From Caprimulgus europaeus (Eukaryota > Chordata > Aves > Caprimulgiformes > Caprimulgidae), in assembly GCA_907165065.1 (NCBI GenBank), contig OU015541.1:6138001-6202000 (forward strand): a stretch of DNA of 64,000 nt, in the 5' to 3' direction. Both the position numbers and the translations under genes were made by a program. Shown here piece after piece: positions 34,537-47,699 of this stretch. Positions within the stretch are counted from its first letter, which is position 1. Each line of letters opens with the position of its first letter. The notes under the pieces were generated by a model. It was not told the origin of the DNA. It searched no databases and worked only from the letters and a program-made list of their open reading frames with translations.

Positions 34537-34620
34537 GCGGCAAGGTGGCTGTTTGCAGGAGGGCGCGCTGAGAGCCGGCAGGAGCCGGCTGTGTCGGTGG
34601 GAAGGGCTCACACAGCCGCT
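34537..34620. promoter_or_regulatory. GC-rich patch with hairpin
   Basis: A local GC-rich, CpG-bearing block. AGCCGGC (34573-34579) pairs with GCCGGCT (34584-34590) around a 4-nt loop. GGAGGGCGCGCTG nearby resembles one half of the CTCF core, though with mismatches. It lies just left of the AT-rich candidate elements at 34.9-36.5 kb. Confidence 0.3.
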
Positions 34621-34713
34621 GCTTTAAACTCGTGTCAGTTTAAAAACAAAGCGTGTGTTTGGCTGACTTTGGGATGGAAGAAGATTTTGGCTCAGTCCTT
34701 AACTGTTTAAGAG

Positions 34714-34730
34714 ATTCATTCATTCATTCA
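34714..34730. repeat. (ATTC)n microsatellite
   Basis: Four ATTC units. Confidence 0.85.
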
Positions 34731-34939
34731 TGGCAAATAGCAGGTCTGCATGGGTCACTGAGTTAGGAAATAGGGGTATCCCTGCCGGCTGCGGGCAGCG
34801 AGGCTGGTCCAAGCCCAGCTCTAACGGATTGAGCTGGAGAGCCTGAAGCAGCACCCAGAAAGGGCTGAGTATTCAGCAAAATTAAGAACAAAGAGGGCTA
34901 AAGAGACTGTGGAGTGGTGCTAAGATCCGAGGATCCAGT

Positions 34940-35300
34940 GGGACTTTCCTGTCACTCCTTTTCATATTTGCACGGCAGTGATCTGGGACAGACCTAAATC
35001 ATCTGCGTGGTTTCCCACTGCCTCGTACGTGCTCCTGAGTTCACGTTTCTCAAAGAGAGCTGACACTACTTTGAAAGTTTGTCTTGTTTTCTCTAATTCA
35101 ATCCGGAAAACATTCATATTAATACCAACAGATACCGCCCACACGCAAATCAGAAAAATTAAAGGGCATTGCAAAAGTGACGGTTTCCAGTGGTCAGATT
35201 AGCTGCAGACGGAAGCAATTCGAGATGCATTAAAACTAACAGGCTGTAATTGTCCAGAGGCATTGTCTTGCAACGCAACACTTCTCTCTGGCTCTTCAAG
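34940..35300. promoter_or_regulatory. Candidate conserved noncoding element A
   Basis: AT-rich unique sequence that nevertheless keeps many isolated CpGs (CACGGC, GCGTGG, CTCGTACGTG, CACGCA, GACGG, TTCGAG, AACGCAAC). It contains the homeodomain core TAATTG at 35247-35252. CpGs decay quickly in neutral AT-rich DNA, so their retention hints at constraint. There is no coding potential and no repeat signature. Confidence 0.35.
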
Positions 35301-35670
35301 AGATTTCTTGGAAGTTTTTCAATCGCTTTTCTGCTTGAAATATATGCTACATTTCAGATCTTTCCTTTCCATGTCACAAGAGAATGAGCTAAAAGTTCAT
35401 CAACAGCCTATGGCAATATCTCAGCGGAGAAAGTTGAAGTCATTTCTTAATGCCATTTCTTATTAGCTATCATTATTGTGCAAATGTTGCGAGTACAAGA
35501 GTGCAGGGGGTCTGCTGTTAATCATTACGAACCTTGGTTTCTCCCTGCCTAGCAGTTCAACCTTCAGAATCGTTTTGTTTCTTTAAAATATACAGAAAAC
35601 TGCCTTCTCCCAGACCCTTGGGTGTTCTAGTGAATAACACAGTGAGCTTAGTTCTCAACCAGCTTTCTTC

Positions 35671-35694
35671 AGTTAGTTAGTTAGTTAGTTAGTT
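35671..35694. repeat. (AGTT)6 microsatellite
   Basis: Six perfect AGTT units between the two candidate regulatory blocks. Confidence 0.95.
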
Positions 35695-35879
35695 GGATCT
35701 TCTATTTAAAGATAAGTTCCATCCCACCCTTCTGCAATCTGGTTATGATTACTGGTTACTGCCACCCGCAGACTGATAAACTTATAACAGCTGCATTGCA
35801 GGAAATCACCTCCAATTCAACCCTGATGTTGCATGGATGTCTTTAGTTAGCTTAAATAGGCTTTTAACATTCATTTTTT

Positions 35880-36400
35880 TGTGTGCAAAACACCTATCAT
35901 TAATTTTGACTCGAGAGATCAAACAGTTAACAATGTGTTGATCCTAGCTTACTTTCAAGTGATGTATTGTATCATTTCTGAGAATTATGAGGGGTTGATA
36001 TTTTCTTTTACTAATGCATCAAAGTCGATAAGTGAATGGGGCAAACCCGCGTCCTGGGAAAGGAAGCTATTAACAGCTCCGCTCGGAAGGTTCTGAGGGC
36101 CACATTGCGTCATAGCCCTTGAGTTTATTGAATGTTAACTCTTTTTTTTTTTTCCTTAACCAAAGGAAATGAGTTTCTATAATCCTCTGCTTTGAGCTGC
36201 ATCCTCAGCGGGGTAATGAAAAATGACCTACGCCATTTGATAGCACACTACTTTGCACACAATAGATCTTCACAAGAGCAAGCACAATGCAACTCCAGCT
36301 TTTTCTTTTTCCTCTTGTTGAAATGCACAATGAATTTATTTATTGCTGATCTAAAAGGCACTAGAACAGAACGGGCACAGCAGGGGAATTGCCCAAGTTT
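35880..36400. promoter_or_regulatory. Candidate conserved noncoding element B
   Basis: Contains a CRE/AP-1-like TGCGTCA at 36106-36112, several retained CpGs (GTCGATAAG, CCCGCGTCC, GCTCGG, CTACGCC), TAAT cores (GGTAATGAAAAATGA near 36212) and a poly(T) run at about 36141. The sequence texture is like deeply conserved vertebrate enhancers, but no alignment is available to show it. Confidence 0.35.
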
Positions 36401-36560
36401 AACTTGGCATAGTAAGAAAGCAGTCCCAGAGAAAATGACCAATGTTCAGACCTAGGAGAGCAGAACATTTTTACAAGGAGGATCTTTAAACGGTGGGTTC
36501 ACGCACACGCAGAGAGCAAGGCAAATTGGTTCCAAGAACAAGGCATCTGCTTCCTTAAAA

Positions 36561-38800
36561 ACTTTTTTTTTTGGCAGAATTTGTATGTGAGTTGGGCATG
36601 TTGAGTGATTTATGGGGCCATTAAACATACACTAAATCAATCTCTATTAGAAAAAAAAAAAGCCCCATGTACTTAAAAAGGCCCTCGAGCTAGATTTCTG
36701 AACCCAAGGTCTGAAGTTGCAAGGCGAAATGGTCACTGGTAATTTGGAGATGTAACATGAACTCAGTCAGTCAATTTGGATATGATAGTTTTTAATGTTC
36801 CATGAATCTAGCAAAATGTGTATCCAATTAACTACTACTAAAGGACCTTATTTATAAAATAATACTTTTGTGGTCAGGTTGCACTTTTTCCATTCATTTC
36901 TGTACACAGTTCAGGGTGCAGATTGTGTGTGTATGATTAATAAAGACAAACATCCGTTTTGTCCTGGCCACTATTGGCACTGCAGTGCGTGGCTGGGCAG
37001 CAGGACTGCAAAAAGCAGTTTTGTCCCCATTATCACAGTATTAGGCTGTGAATAGAGGTAGGAGAAGGGTTTCCTGCTGGAACTAAGCAGCAAGAATTAA
37101 AGCAAGAGGTTGTCCTTTAATGAGGGGTGTCTCTAAGGGGAAGATACAAGCTCTGGAAACACTGAGTTGGTAAAAACCTCAACTCTTTATTTAGTGCTGT
37201 TTTGGAGCTGAAGAAATTAGTAGGTGGTACAAATGTGTCCTTCAATCCATAGGAAAAACATCCTCCTTTGAAAACGTATCCGAGTTATTTAAAGGATATG
37301 TGCAAAATGTATGCATCCCAAACCAATCCCTTTTCCAATGTAATTTCATCTTAAGCCCATGCAGTGGGCAGGTATTCACAAATTCAGGCAAAAAGAGGTT
37401 TCATGAACTCCGCTATGAATTGCCTATGCAAACAAGCATAACATTCAAATGGAAACAGGCCAAAAGTATTTTGTGAATAGAGCATTAAGATATTTCCTTC
37501 TTGATGTGGTTAGGGATGGAAAAACTGTAGCAAAGCCCTACAGCTTGTCCAAGAAAATTCTCATACATATGTGTAGGTACACACACAGAGAAATGCATGA
37601 GAGTGTGACACAAACTTTCTGACACTCTACAAGACGAGATGGTGGAAACTGAGGAATGCTCTGCAAATCCATGAGCATTTCTCACTCAGGTTCAGGTTTT
37701 TATTTCCAGCTTTTCTCTGGTATTGTTTTCAGTTACATTTTTTTTTCTGATTTAAAACAAAAATACTCTAAGTGTGAAATGTCTGAGTTTCAAAAATTGA
37801 AAAACAACTTTAAAAAAAAGCAACAAAACAAAGTGCTTGCTAAAAACAGAGAAAGAAAAGGCAAAGGAGTGAAATGTCAACAGAAGCTGTCATGGATACA
37901 AGAGATGACATGCAAGTGATGAGGATGTCTTTGACTTGCCCAAGAGCCCCATCTCTCCACAAGAAACCCTTGAGGCCCACCACAGCCCATCACCCCCTGG
38001 AACACAGGGATCATCCAGGGGAAGTGTTGGGAGCAGAGAATTAATTTCGTGCAGAATAAAGGCAATGGGATTGAAGTTTTGGATCCCACTCTCATAGCTA
38101 CAGGATTCAAGAGCAGTGACAGCTGAAGACACAATTCATATAACAAGTCTAAACCAAGTAATTGCTTTGGCAATACAGCCTAATTGCAGGGAAAACAGGT
38201 CAACCCTGGATTTATCCTAAGTACAGGCAGATAATATAGACTGTTTTCTAGTATTTTGGCAATAAAGTGCATGCTCATGAGACTCACATTTCCAGAAAAT
38301 ATTTTCTGGGAGAAGATGATCTTCTTCAGTGGTTTCTCTCTAAAGACCAGTAAAACTGCAACAGCATCAAGATTTGACAAAATGACACCAGAGACACATT
38401 AGTGGATTACAGGGATGTGCAAGAGAGTGATCCTAAAACTGTAGCTGACAAATTTGCAAGAGCAGGTAAAGAGTGGTGGAAACAAAAATGGAGCAAACTA
38501 CAGCTGAAAACTTGAGGTTGAGAGGTGTCTTGAGGAAATCTGGAGAAAACATTAAATGCATAGGCACTTCCCAGAGCTGAATTAGAAATCAGATTAGATT
38601 GGGTCTCCTAAAAAATGCAAATCATTTTCTCAGGATGCCAACCCTCATCTGCCATCATTTTGGCTCAATGCTGATCTGCACCCTTCCCTACTCTCTAGTC
38701 AGTCTCCTTGGGACCAGGGAGGTCACTGCTGGAGCAAGGACAGCTGTTGTGTGAACAGGGGTGCCAGGATTTGCTTTGTCATTCTGAGCAGTCACCCCCA
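36561..38800. other. Intergenic DNA, nothing identified
   Basis: AT-rich unique sequence with A-runs near 36650. Short ORFs only, none with a domain. No repeat family was recognised. Confidence 0.6.
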
Positions 38801-38839
38801 GACAACGGGAAGGACAGTGCTGCGTGCCCTTGGCTCACC

Positions 38840-39040
38840 ATCAGCAGGACCTACTGTGCAAGCTAATACTCATTAGAGCGAGCAGAGCTGCACATGTTAC
38901 CCCAGGAGCCTTTGCTATTGAAAGGGAATTGAAAATAATTGAAAAGATGACACTTGTCTGGGAATTGTTTCTTGTCAACTTCGCTTCCCGTGTGAACGAG
39001 GCTCCGGGGAATACGTCACGCACATACGCCTCTGTCTTCC
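38840..39040. promoter_or_regulatory. Candidate conserved noncoding element C
   Basis: The block combines a CRE half-site ACGTCA at 39013-39018 inside ATACGTCACGCAC, ATTA/TAAT cores, and clustered CpGs (TTCGC, CCCGTG, AACGAGG, CTCCGGGG, TACGCC) in otherwise CpG-poor DNA. An ORF (38824-39279) spans it, but its composition does not look coding. Confidence 0.25.
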
Positions 39041-39983
39041 CAAGACCTCTCAACTGCTCAAGCCTCTGGTTCTGTGTAACCACATTTGATAGTAGGGATT
39101 TTCAAATGCTGAATGAGGAGGGTGCTGCTGGTGAAACACCCCAGGGTGCTCCTTGCTTGCTGGCCACCAGCATCTCTCATGGGAGGGCACCCTTAAGGGC
39201 ACTGCAGGCCAGGCAGGCGTTGCTTCAGAGCTCACGCTTGCTAAGGGACAAAAGCCCAGGACAGGTGAAGTGCCCTTAGCTCAGGGACACACAGCCTCTG
39301 CCCTACATGGGGACCACATCTACAGCTGCAGGGTCTCTTTGCACCCAAACTTTGCTGCCACTGCACTTCAGGCATGAACTAACCCAGGATTTTCACCAAG
39401 CCACAATTTCTTTCCTCTTCTGCTTGCACAGCTGGTGAAATATCCAGAACCTGCCTTGCACATCCTACTTGGCTTTTCTACTCTTTTTCATTTGCATTAA
39501 AAACAAAACAAAGCCAAAAAACCCAAAATAAAACCCTTTTCTTTCTGTCATAGCAAATGGAAAACCAAAATAAACAGAGAAACAACTGCCTTCCCTCCTC
39601 CCTCCTCAAACACTCCAGGCAGCTTGGAGGTAGAATGCCCTTTCTAATTTCATTGACAGTGCTGTTGATATATAGGGTAATTTTATCTTAACAACCTGTA
39701 ACAAAGGATAAGACAGTAGTCGTCTTACATTCCAGACAGTAGGAGATGTTTACTCATTCTCCCAGCAGACTCTCTCATCATTCATCTAGACTTTATTAGG
39801 ATGCCAGGAAATGGGAAACCTATAATTTAAGAAATGTATCACACGGGGAAACAACTTCTGTTTGGTAAATAAAAGGTAACTTGGGATCTGAGGTTAATTT
39901 GCTTTTTTTGTTCTCACCAGTTTTCCCATTCCTTCCCAAAAGTTTACCCTGAGTTAAACCTTTTACAGAGTGTGATATCAAGG

Positions 39984-40030
39984 AAAAACATCCCTGGATG
40001 TTTCAAGAAGGACCTGGATGTGTCCTCCAA
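39984..40030 (+). repeat. Possible CR1 LINE 3' fragment
   Basis: CATCCCTGGATGTTTCAAGA, then AGGACCTGGATGTG, resembles the avian CR1 3' region (CCCTGGAGGTGTTCAAGAA…TGGATGTG). It is short, with no recognisable CR1 sequence on either side, so a chance match is possible. Confidence 0.35.
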
Positions 40031-43000
40031 ACCCCAGGACTGGGCACGCGCCTCTGCTCTGGGGTCCTGCACTAGCCAGTTTGGCAGCTGTGCTCACAGC
40101 AGTGACTGCAGCACACGGCAGCCTCCTGAGCATGAATGTGTGTCTGTTGGCAGGGATGCTTTTGTCTTTATCTTTAGAGGTATCACATCATCCAGGAGAG
40201 CAACATGCTCTGAGCAATCTCCTTTCTTGAGGCTGAGAGGAGGGGAAGGGAGAAGAAAGCACGTATTTTGCGGCAAACATTCTTATGGGTTTTGCTTCTC
40301 AGGCAAGTTTCACATGAGTGTTTATTCTTGTTTACGTAGCTCAACATGAATGCCTGGCTTTGATTTGAGGACAAACTGCCCCATAAACCCATGAATGTCT
40401 GAATTTAACCTTCACCTTTCCCCCCTAACCTCCACTCTTGCTTTTCCCTTCATAATTGGTGACATTCTCACAGGCAAATTTAATAAAATACGTGCTACTG
40501 CGAGTGAACTTGATTGTGAGCACAGACTGAGGCAGGGAGGGATGATGTGTGATGCTGGTCAGTTCAGGGGAGAAAATTCCTGCTAAAATCAGGTGCTAGG
40601 ACAGAATTTCTGCTGCTTAAGAGCAAGTTTCTCAGTGGCCAGAAAGCCATTAGCAAATGGATAAATCTGGTCCTGGTTCTACCCATCAACCACAGCTTGG
40701 CTTCTCCCTCTGACAACTTAAACACCCAGATCCATCAAAACCAAGTGCTTTAAGTGCCGTTGCTTATGGATCACTGTGGCTGTCACACCATCAATCCATG
40801 CTGATTGCAGTGTTGTTTCAAGAGATGATCAGCATCTCCCTAGGCACAGCATGCTCATCCTGAAAGGAAGCAGTCACCAATTTTGGATATCCATCAAAGG
40901 AACATTTTTGCTTTAAGTTGTGCTTCAGACTCTCTGCCCTCCAGTTGTCAGCCAGGAGCATGGCTTTCTCTGGCATACTTCTGACAGCTGCCACTGCAGT
41001 TGTGTGGGCTGTATAGACTTCACTTATGCTTAGATTTGGCCATGTGGTTTTGAGGCTTCTCACCCTACGGCAGTCTCCCAAAGACTGTGGTCTTTGTCAT
41101 CTTCTAAGTAGCCATTAAAACTAGAGTTGAAGTCAAGGTTATGTTGTACCACAAACCTTTGAAGAGCTTCTTTGCGTGCTATGTAAAGCAAACCCCAAAG
41201 GACCACTGATGTACTTACTAGGTCAAATTCATCTCTGCTGTGAACTCCACCTAATCTAGTGGAGTCACTGTAGGGGTGAATGTGGTCAGCTCTGTGATTA
41301 TTAAAGGATGGATAAAGACCTCTCACATTTGGACATATCTGATCACAGCTGCTAAATTGTTTGGCACAGGAGAAGAGAGACTATTTTTTTCTCTTTGCAT
41401 TTATACATAAGGTCCACTTAGATATGGACTGTACCAGTTGCAGCTTGCTGGAGGCTGTAATGGATGGAGGTAATTTATCCTGTGTATTTGTTCCCAAAAA
41501 GGAAATTTGGTTTTTAAATGCAGTCATCGTTGGGTAGGAAGAGAAGGAGGAGGTAACTGAGAGGATAAGAGGCGTGACTTTAATGACAGGAAAAGAAAAA
41601 CTTCTGAGCTCAAGCTAATGCAACTTCCAAACTCAAATAGATGTCACCATGGTGACAGAGCTTCAGACTTCATAAATTTTTTCCTCTTCTCATTTGTGGT
41701 GCACTCTGGTACCCTCTTAAATACATCCAAAGCCTTTTAAAGAATCATTGGACTTATCTGATCAAGTAGAAGATTTCCTCATAATAACACTCGTTAGATA
41801 TGGGGAGAAACCACATCTCAAGCTGCCTTCCTGTTTCTGAACACTGAAGACGTGAATTTTGGAGTTAAAATTCATTGCCTATATGAGCCTCATTGCATAA
41901 GTAGGATTGCTAGACAAGAATTCCAACAGGGAAGCCTGTGGTAAGCATGTTAGTTAATAATCCCCAAGATCCCTTTTGTCTCAAGGTCTGTGAACTTGGT
42001 GACTTAGACATGTGTCTGTAACTAGTAGTTGATTTAACACCCTTCCAGTGATGAACTGGAACTTGAATAAGGCTGCTTGGGTTTGCATAGCCTCAAGCCA
42101 TTAACCTTTTCAGAGTTAACTGATGTACTTACACCTCAGTTGAAGGACATAGTACTCCACAGCTCTCACCAGCTCAGGACTGTTTGGAGGCCGGTGTAAA
42201 GCCTCTTAGTGGTTTGTTCTCCTACAAGTTATTTATCCCCCCATGTAATCCTCTGTGTGGGTGCCTCTGCAGAAAGGCCGTGACATTGAAACCCTAGAAG
42301 TAAAGGTTCAGAAACCTGCAGGAAAAGGCAACCTTTGCTCTAGCCCTGCCTTCTGGATAACAGACCTTCTCCCCCAAAAGGACCTAGACCTGTGCCAACT
42401 TCAGCTCTACAGCTCAGGGAAAGCCATGAGCTTCCATATAACCATAGCTGGTTTCCCTTGATAACGACCACATGTTGCACACTGTGTAGCTTAACATCTC
42501 CATTCGCTCTCCAAAGAGTGGTGTGGTCACTGCATTGCAAAAGAGAGCAGTGTTAACCTAAATTAAACATGGTTTTGTACACATATGCTGATGGTTACCT
42601 TCAGACACTGGAGACAGGGTTTTCCACCAGAAGGAAGCTGCATTCATACCTCTCCCCACCCCAAAGGGCAGTGCATGGGGCAAGACCAGAGCAGTGGTTT
42701 ATTTCTGCACAATGCAAATTCCTTCCGCTGAACCATGGATCCACTGCAGAGCATCAGATGACTTAGGCAAATACTTCCCCAGCCTCAGCAGGGGCAAGAG
42801 AGGGCTATTCTTTACCTTTCTCCAGCCCAGCGTGGAGAACAGGTGAGAATGTCCTCTTCCCATTTCCTCACAGTGAACTAAAAAACCCTACAAATGTGCA
42901 ACAAGCCAGTCCTGATGCCACAACTGCACAATGTTTGTCCCTCTGGCCCTTGTTGATGTGGTGCTCCCTCCTGCATTTCCTCCGCTGTTTGGCAGCTCTC

Positions 43001-46000
43001 CAGCCTGTGAGGTTTAACAACAGGAGCATTTCCATCCCCTCACTGCAAACAGCAGCAAATGAAAATGGTGTTTTGGTATCTGACCAGAAAGATATCTTTA
43101 AAAGTCTATGATACCACCTACACCCGAGACTCACAGCAGGTTCTGTGAAATCTAACCAGGTTTGGGTGTCAGTGTCAACCAGATATGCTTTGCTCAGCAT
43201 TTGCCAGCTACAAAAATGTCATGGGCCTGAATATTTCAGCATTTACTGCTGCAGAAACTCTCCAGTGTCACCTTTCTCCCCTTTCATGGCTCAGCCATAA
43301 TCTTAAATTCAACTGAATACAAAGAGCTGCCTGTAGACAGCTAATCCTAAAGACAGAGCTTTGTGTGAAACTTGGAGTGAAAAAAAGAAAAAAATAAAAG
43401 AAAGAAATCACTGAGAGGGATTGGCAGGAAACACAAATATTTTTGGCTAATTTTTGCAAGTATTCTTCAACCCTGGTGAAGGGTTGAACTAAACAGCTCC
43501 TCCTTTGCCCTGGCCCATTCCCACACCATGTATTCACCAAAGCAGATAATTCAGCAAACAATAGATATTGCAAGCACAAGCAGGGGTGGGAAGTCCTGTG
43601 CTTGGGTGCAGGTGTGGGAGGCAGAGGGCTGAGGTCAGGGTGGAGCAGCAGCCTTTCCTTTCACACATGTAAGGATTATCCACCAGATCAGCAGTGAAAT
43701 CCAGGTTTGATAATGCTGCAATAATGCTAATAATTACACAGTAAAACCAGCCTGTAACCTAAGTCCTAACTGCATTTAAAGTGCTCTTGTTGTACCCACG
43801 GAGGTGCTAGGTTTGGGTACACCTTGGTAAGCTGAGCAGTCCCCACTGTCCCAGATCTTGTGCATTGTGGAGCAGCTCCTGCCAAGCCACATCTCCGAGC
43901 TGGAGCAATGTCAGTCCAAGCTGCTCAGGGTTTTGCAGAACTACCAGCTGCATTGACCTTAATTTGTACAGGCTCTGATCCAACTCTTTCTCAGACTGAT
44001 GTAGCCTAAGGTACATGAGGTCTTTCCACCAGGGTCAGCTGAGTGACTCTGAGTACTGGGCACCTTGAAAGACACTTGCTATTTTCCACACTGTGCCTTT
44101 GCTAAACAGAGAAATGCTGCCCTCAGGCACCAGTGTGTTCCCACAGGTCTTGGGCACAGGAGGTAGACAGATAATTTTAAATGTAAAAATAGGATTCTGT
44201 AACCTCTGCATTTCACATAGGAACAAAAGCCATCCCCTCCCTAAACAGAGACTACACTGCACACACAAAGTCAGTGACCTAGATGTCAGTTTTTGAAACC
44301 TATCAAACAAGGAATATCTCCATGAAAGAGTGCACTGCATATTCCTGCTGGCTGTTTGAATTCCCTCCCAGCATTGCTGCCCACTTACTCCAAGAAATTA
44401 AAATATGAAAGACCCCAAAACCAAGTCAAAACAGATAGAAGCTAAGTGAATATATAAATAGCACTTTTCTCTCCTACCATATTACTACAGTGTGTGTACA
44501 TACACAAGAATGGAGTTTATGGTTTTTCCCTTCAGGTTTTAATCAGTTAGCAATTAGCTTATTTTTTTAGTATTATTTAGTATTTTTTAGTGGGAATTAG
44601 GAATGTCACCCATATTATGGATGCTGAGAGGAAAGCAAAACTGCCCTTGTGCTATCTAGTTTTTCTCATAGTGCATATCTGAGCTTTATATATGAAGCAA
44701 AGAGAGACTCTCCAACAGAGCAGGAATTCCACATTTGCCAAGCACACAATACTCAGCCTCCCAGATCCCAGAGGAACTTACAGACGTGGTGTAGGATGAC
44801 TCAAGTCTCCTTTTGATGCTTACAACTCAATTTTGCAATCACTATCCAGGATGGCTTGTGAAACCAAAGAAGAAGGACGATCAAGCTTTTATTGGGAGCC
44901 TTTCTACTCACTGCAAACTGCAGGACACTGTTTTACAGTCTGTGCCCCTTTGATATATGACACATGCTGCTGTGTGGGTGCTTACCTGCTAAAAATGCTG
45001 TGATTTGTCCCGTTCCTTTCTTGTCTGCATATGGTTTCTGTCTATGTATACTTTGCTAATCTCTTGTGGCATTTTTTAAGTAGCTAAACTGTTTTTGTCC
45101 ATGTGATTTTTGGTATACTGTGCCTTATTGTTACCTTGCAATTAAAAGAATCCAAATTACAAGTGAAAAATATATTCCCTGCTTTTAGTTATAATCAACT
45201 CTTTTAGTACAGAAGAGTTAAAATATTAATACACAACATAGAGCTCTCTACAGTCATTATACAAAGCACTTCCAATTGACCTATGATGAGTAACTGAGTG
45301 CTTTGTTACTATATCTATCTAAATGTATCCAAGTAATTAGCAAACCTGAGATTAAAACCTCTGAGGCAGAATCTGCAAATTACATAATATTAAATCAATA
45401 ATAACAATAGCACATTTCAATATCCTTCAACAAAAACAGATTAGTAGCCCTGTGCTGAAGACAAAGAATTAAGAGGCAGTACCAGATTCCCAGGAAACCA
45501 ATACCTTACTCAGGAGTCAGCTGAGCTGTGTTTATTTATATCCCCTGAGAAACTGCATCAATTAAAATGCTTGGACAATATTATATGACATAAAGGAAAT
45601 AGGAAAAGATGCTAACCACTGCTTTTGTGATTTATCCATCACACTGTATTTCCTCAGTGCGACTTTCCCTGGAGATGGGCAGTGCTGCCTGCTGCCCTGG
45701 GGCCAGGAGAGATGCAGCAACAGCATATGAGACTTGAGAAGAGAAAAATCATTAATCTTTAAGTGTGGCTTTAACTTCTCTGAAGGAATCAACCTTACGT
45801 CCATACAATTGCCAACATGCACAGTTTTATGCACCTCATACACATCATTGTCCAGCTAGGACCTGTGAGGACCACAGATGATCTCTAACACCATGGGATG
45901 GCTTTTCATGGCTCTGAGCAGCTCACCACATAGGCTGTCTCTGATAAGGACCAGATCACAGCTCATTGAACCCTTAAAAAGCCCCACCCTCACCTGAGGA

Positions 46001-46300
46001 GAATGTGGCTGCTATGGGTTAATGCAGCAGCAGGGAAGTGGAGAAGGAGGCTGTTGAATGGGAGAGTCCCAAGCAGCAAATGCTGAAGCACCTTGATGGG
46101 AATTAGGGTCCCCTTGAGATGGTGGTGGCTCATGTATATGATGGGAACCAAATCAGGGAGGCTGTGGGACAGCAGGGCTTAGAGATAATTGTGGGTATCT
46201 CTGGAGAATTTCCTCCTCCCCATATGAGCAGTTGGTATCAAATGCCCCTTAATGGGAGAAGAAAGAAGTGTCTCTGGTGGAAAAATTGTGCTGAGGAAGG
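40031..46300. other. Intergenic DNA, nothing identified
   Basis: Unique sequence of moderate GC with no ORF carrying a domain. A short TTTAGTATT-type triplication lies at about 44564-44590, and A/T-rich stretches at 44.4-45.4 kb. I see no gene or recognisable transposon. Confidence 0.6.
44564..44590. repeat. Short imperfect tandem repeat
   Basis: TTTTAGTATT-like units repeated about three times. Confidence 0.6.
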
Positions 46301-46444
46301 TTTTTGTGTTGTTTAGAAGCGAATCAGGAAAGGAGCTCACTGAGACCAGGACGCTTGGTACACACAGGTGTCCAAACTGAGCGTGAGGCCTGTGGGAAGA
46401 GCAGCCCCTCCTCTCCTGACCCCTGTCTGCACTAACACCGGGGC

Positions 46445-46807
46445 ATGGCGGTGCTGGGGGCAGCAGGGACAGCATTGCAGAAATGCCTGCAGCAGTGCCG
46501 CAAAGCACTGGCTGGAGGTCCCAGAAACACCACAGAAGCAGAAACAAAATGCACTGCCTACCTCTGCTTCTTCTGCAGCTTTGTTCACCTGAGCAGGCTG
46601 GTGCAAAGCCCTGGTGCTGAGTACCAGGGCATGACTCACACAGACATCCCCTATTACCGGGAGTGGGCGGCACAGCTGTGGGGTGCTCCCGTGGCCTTGT
46701 GCATGTGGCGGTGGCCCGGTAGAGCCCGCATGCTGCACAGCGAGTCCCCGTGCCAGGGGTGCAGCGTGGGGACAGCTTACACCAGCGCCAGTGGAAGAGT
46801 CCGCTAA
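46445..46807 (+). other. Unassigned ORF with good start context
   Basis: This ORF has 120 codons, beginning ATGGCG with G at -3 and G at +4 (a strong Kozak context) and ending TAA. An AATAAA follows 32 nt later at 46839-46844. The translation (MAVLGAAGTALQKCLQQCRK…) is cysteine-rich, and I recognise no domain. The opposite strand is also open for 225 codons, which is what GC-rich noncoding DNA often shows. It could be a young intronless or lncRNA-borne ORF, or chance. No function is proposed. Confidence 0.15.
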
Positions 46808-47699
46808 GCCCTGGCCTCAGGAAATCCTGATTTCCAGGAATAAAAGTCTCTTTCATCTTATAGGCCAGTACTTCTCAATGGTTTAAACTGAGAGGGCCAC
46901 ATAATCCTGTTTTTCTGTGGGGATGTTTGTAACCCAGGGACAATGTGTAATCCCACTGCAATCACTTCAGAATTCTTGGAGGAGACCCAAGCGATGCCGT
47001 TATTTGTTATTACCAACAGAATAACTGGTGAGCAGTGTCTCAGAGGGCTGAGTAAGAAGGGGAGGATGACACTGCCTCACACAGCTCCCACTCCCGCTCC
47101 TCTTTACGTCGCCTTTCATTTCAGAAAGTCAAGCAGGAATAAATGTTCAGATCTCCCGTTGTTGTGATCTAAATATCCTTCCCATGGTGCAAGCTTTTAG
47201 CTCCCTTGAACTTTTTAAAACCAAAGCTGCTGCTTCTGATTGCCAGAGCTAGACCTAAATATTAGAGACAGCATGTTTGGGGCATGAAAATGAACATTTC
47301 ACTGTTCAGTAAGGAATCATTGTGGATGAAAGAAGTAAAAACCTGTCGTTTCTGCAACTCACAGGCACCATCTCACTATCAGTAATATCGACAGATACTG
47401 TTCTGCTTAGGTAAAATCGTTTCAGCCATTAGGCTTAAGGTTTTTTTGTTTGGTTGGTTGTTTTTTTTACTCACTGTCATAATGAGTTGAGCCAAACAGT
47501 TCTCACCTCCTGGAGATATTACTGAAATGGAATAATTTCACAAGGTGAGGTTGCAAGAGAATTGGTTATTTTACTTGCTGCCATCAAAAGCGTGGCTGCT
47601 CCGAACCCCCTCCTCAGCACACCGATTTATTTACCAATATTTCTCCTCAGATTTACTGTGAACGCGTGTGTTTGTTGCCCTGTTTCCCCCAAAGCAAGA

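Noticed and set aside
46179..46856. 225-codon minus-strand ORF
   Set aside because: It is cysteine- and proline-rich low-order sequence with no domain, in GC-rich DNA where stops are rare. It has no promoter, splice or poly(A) support on that strand.
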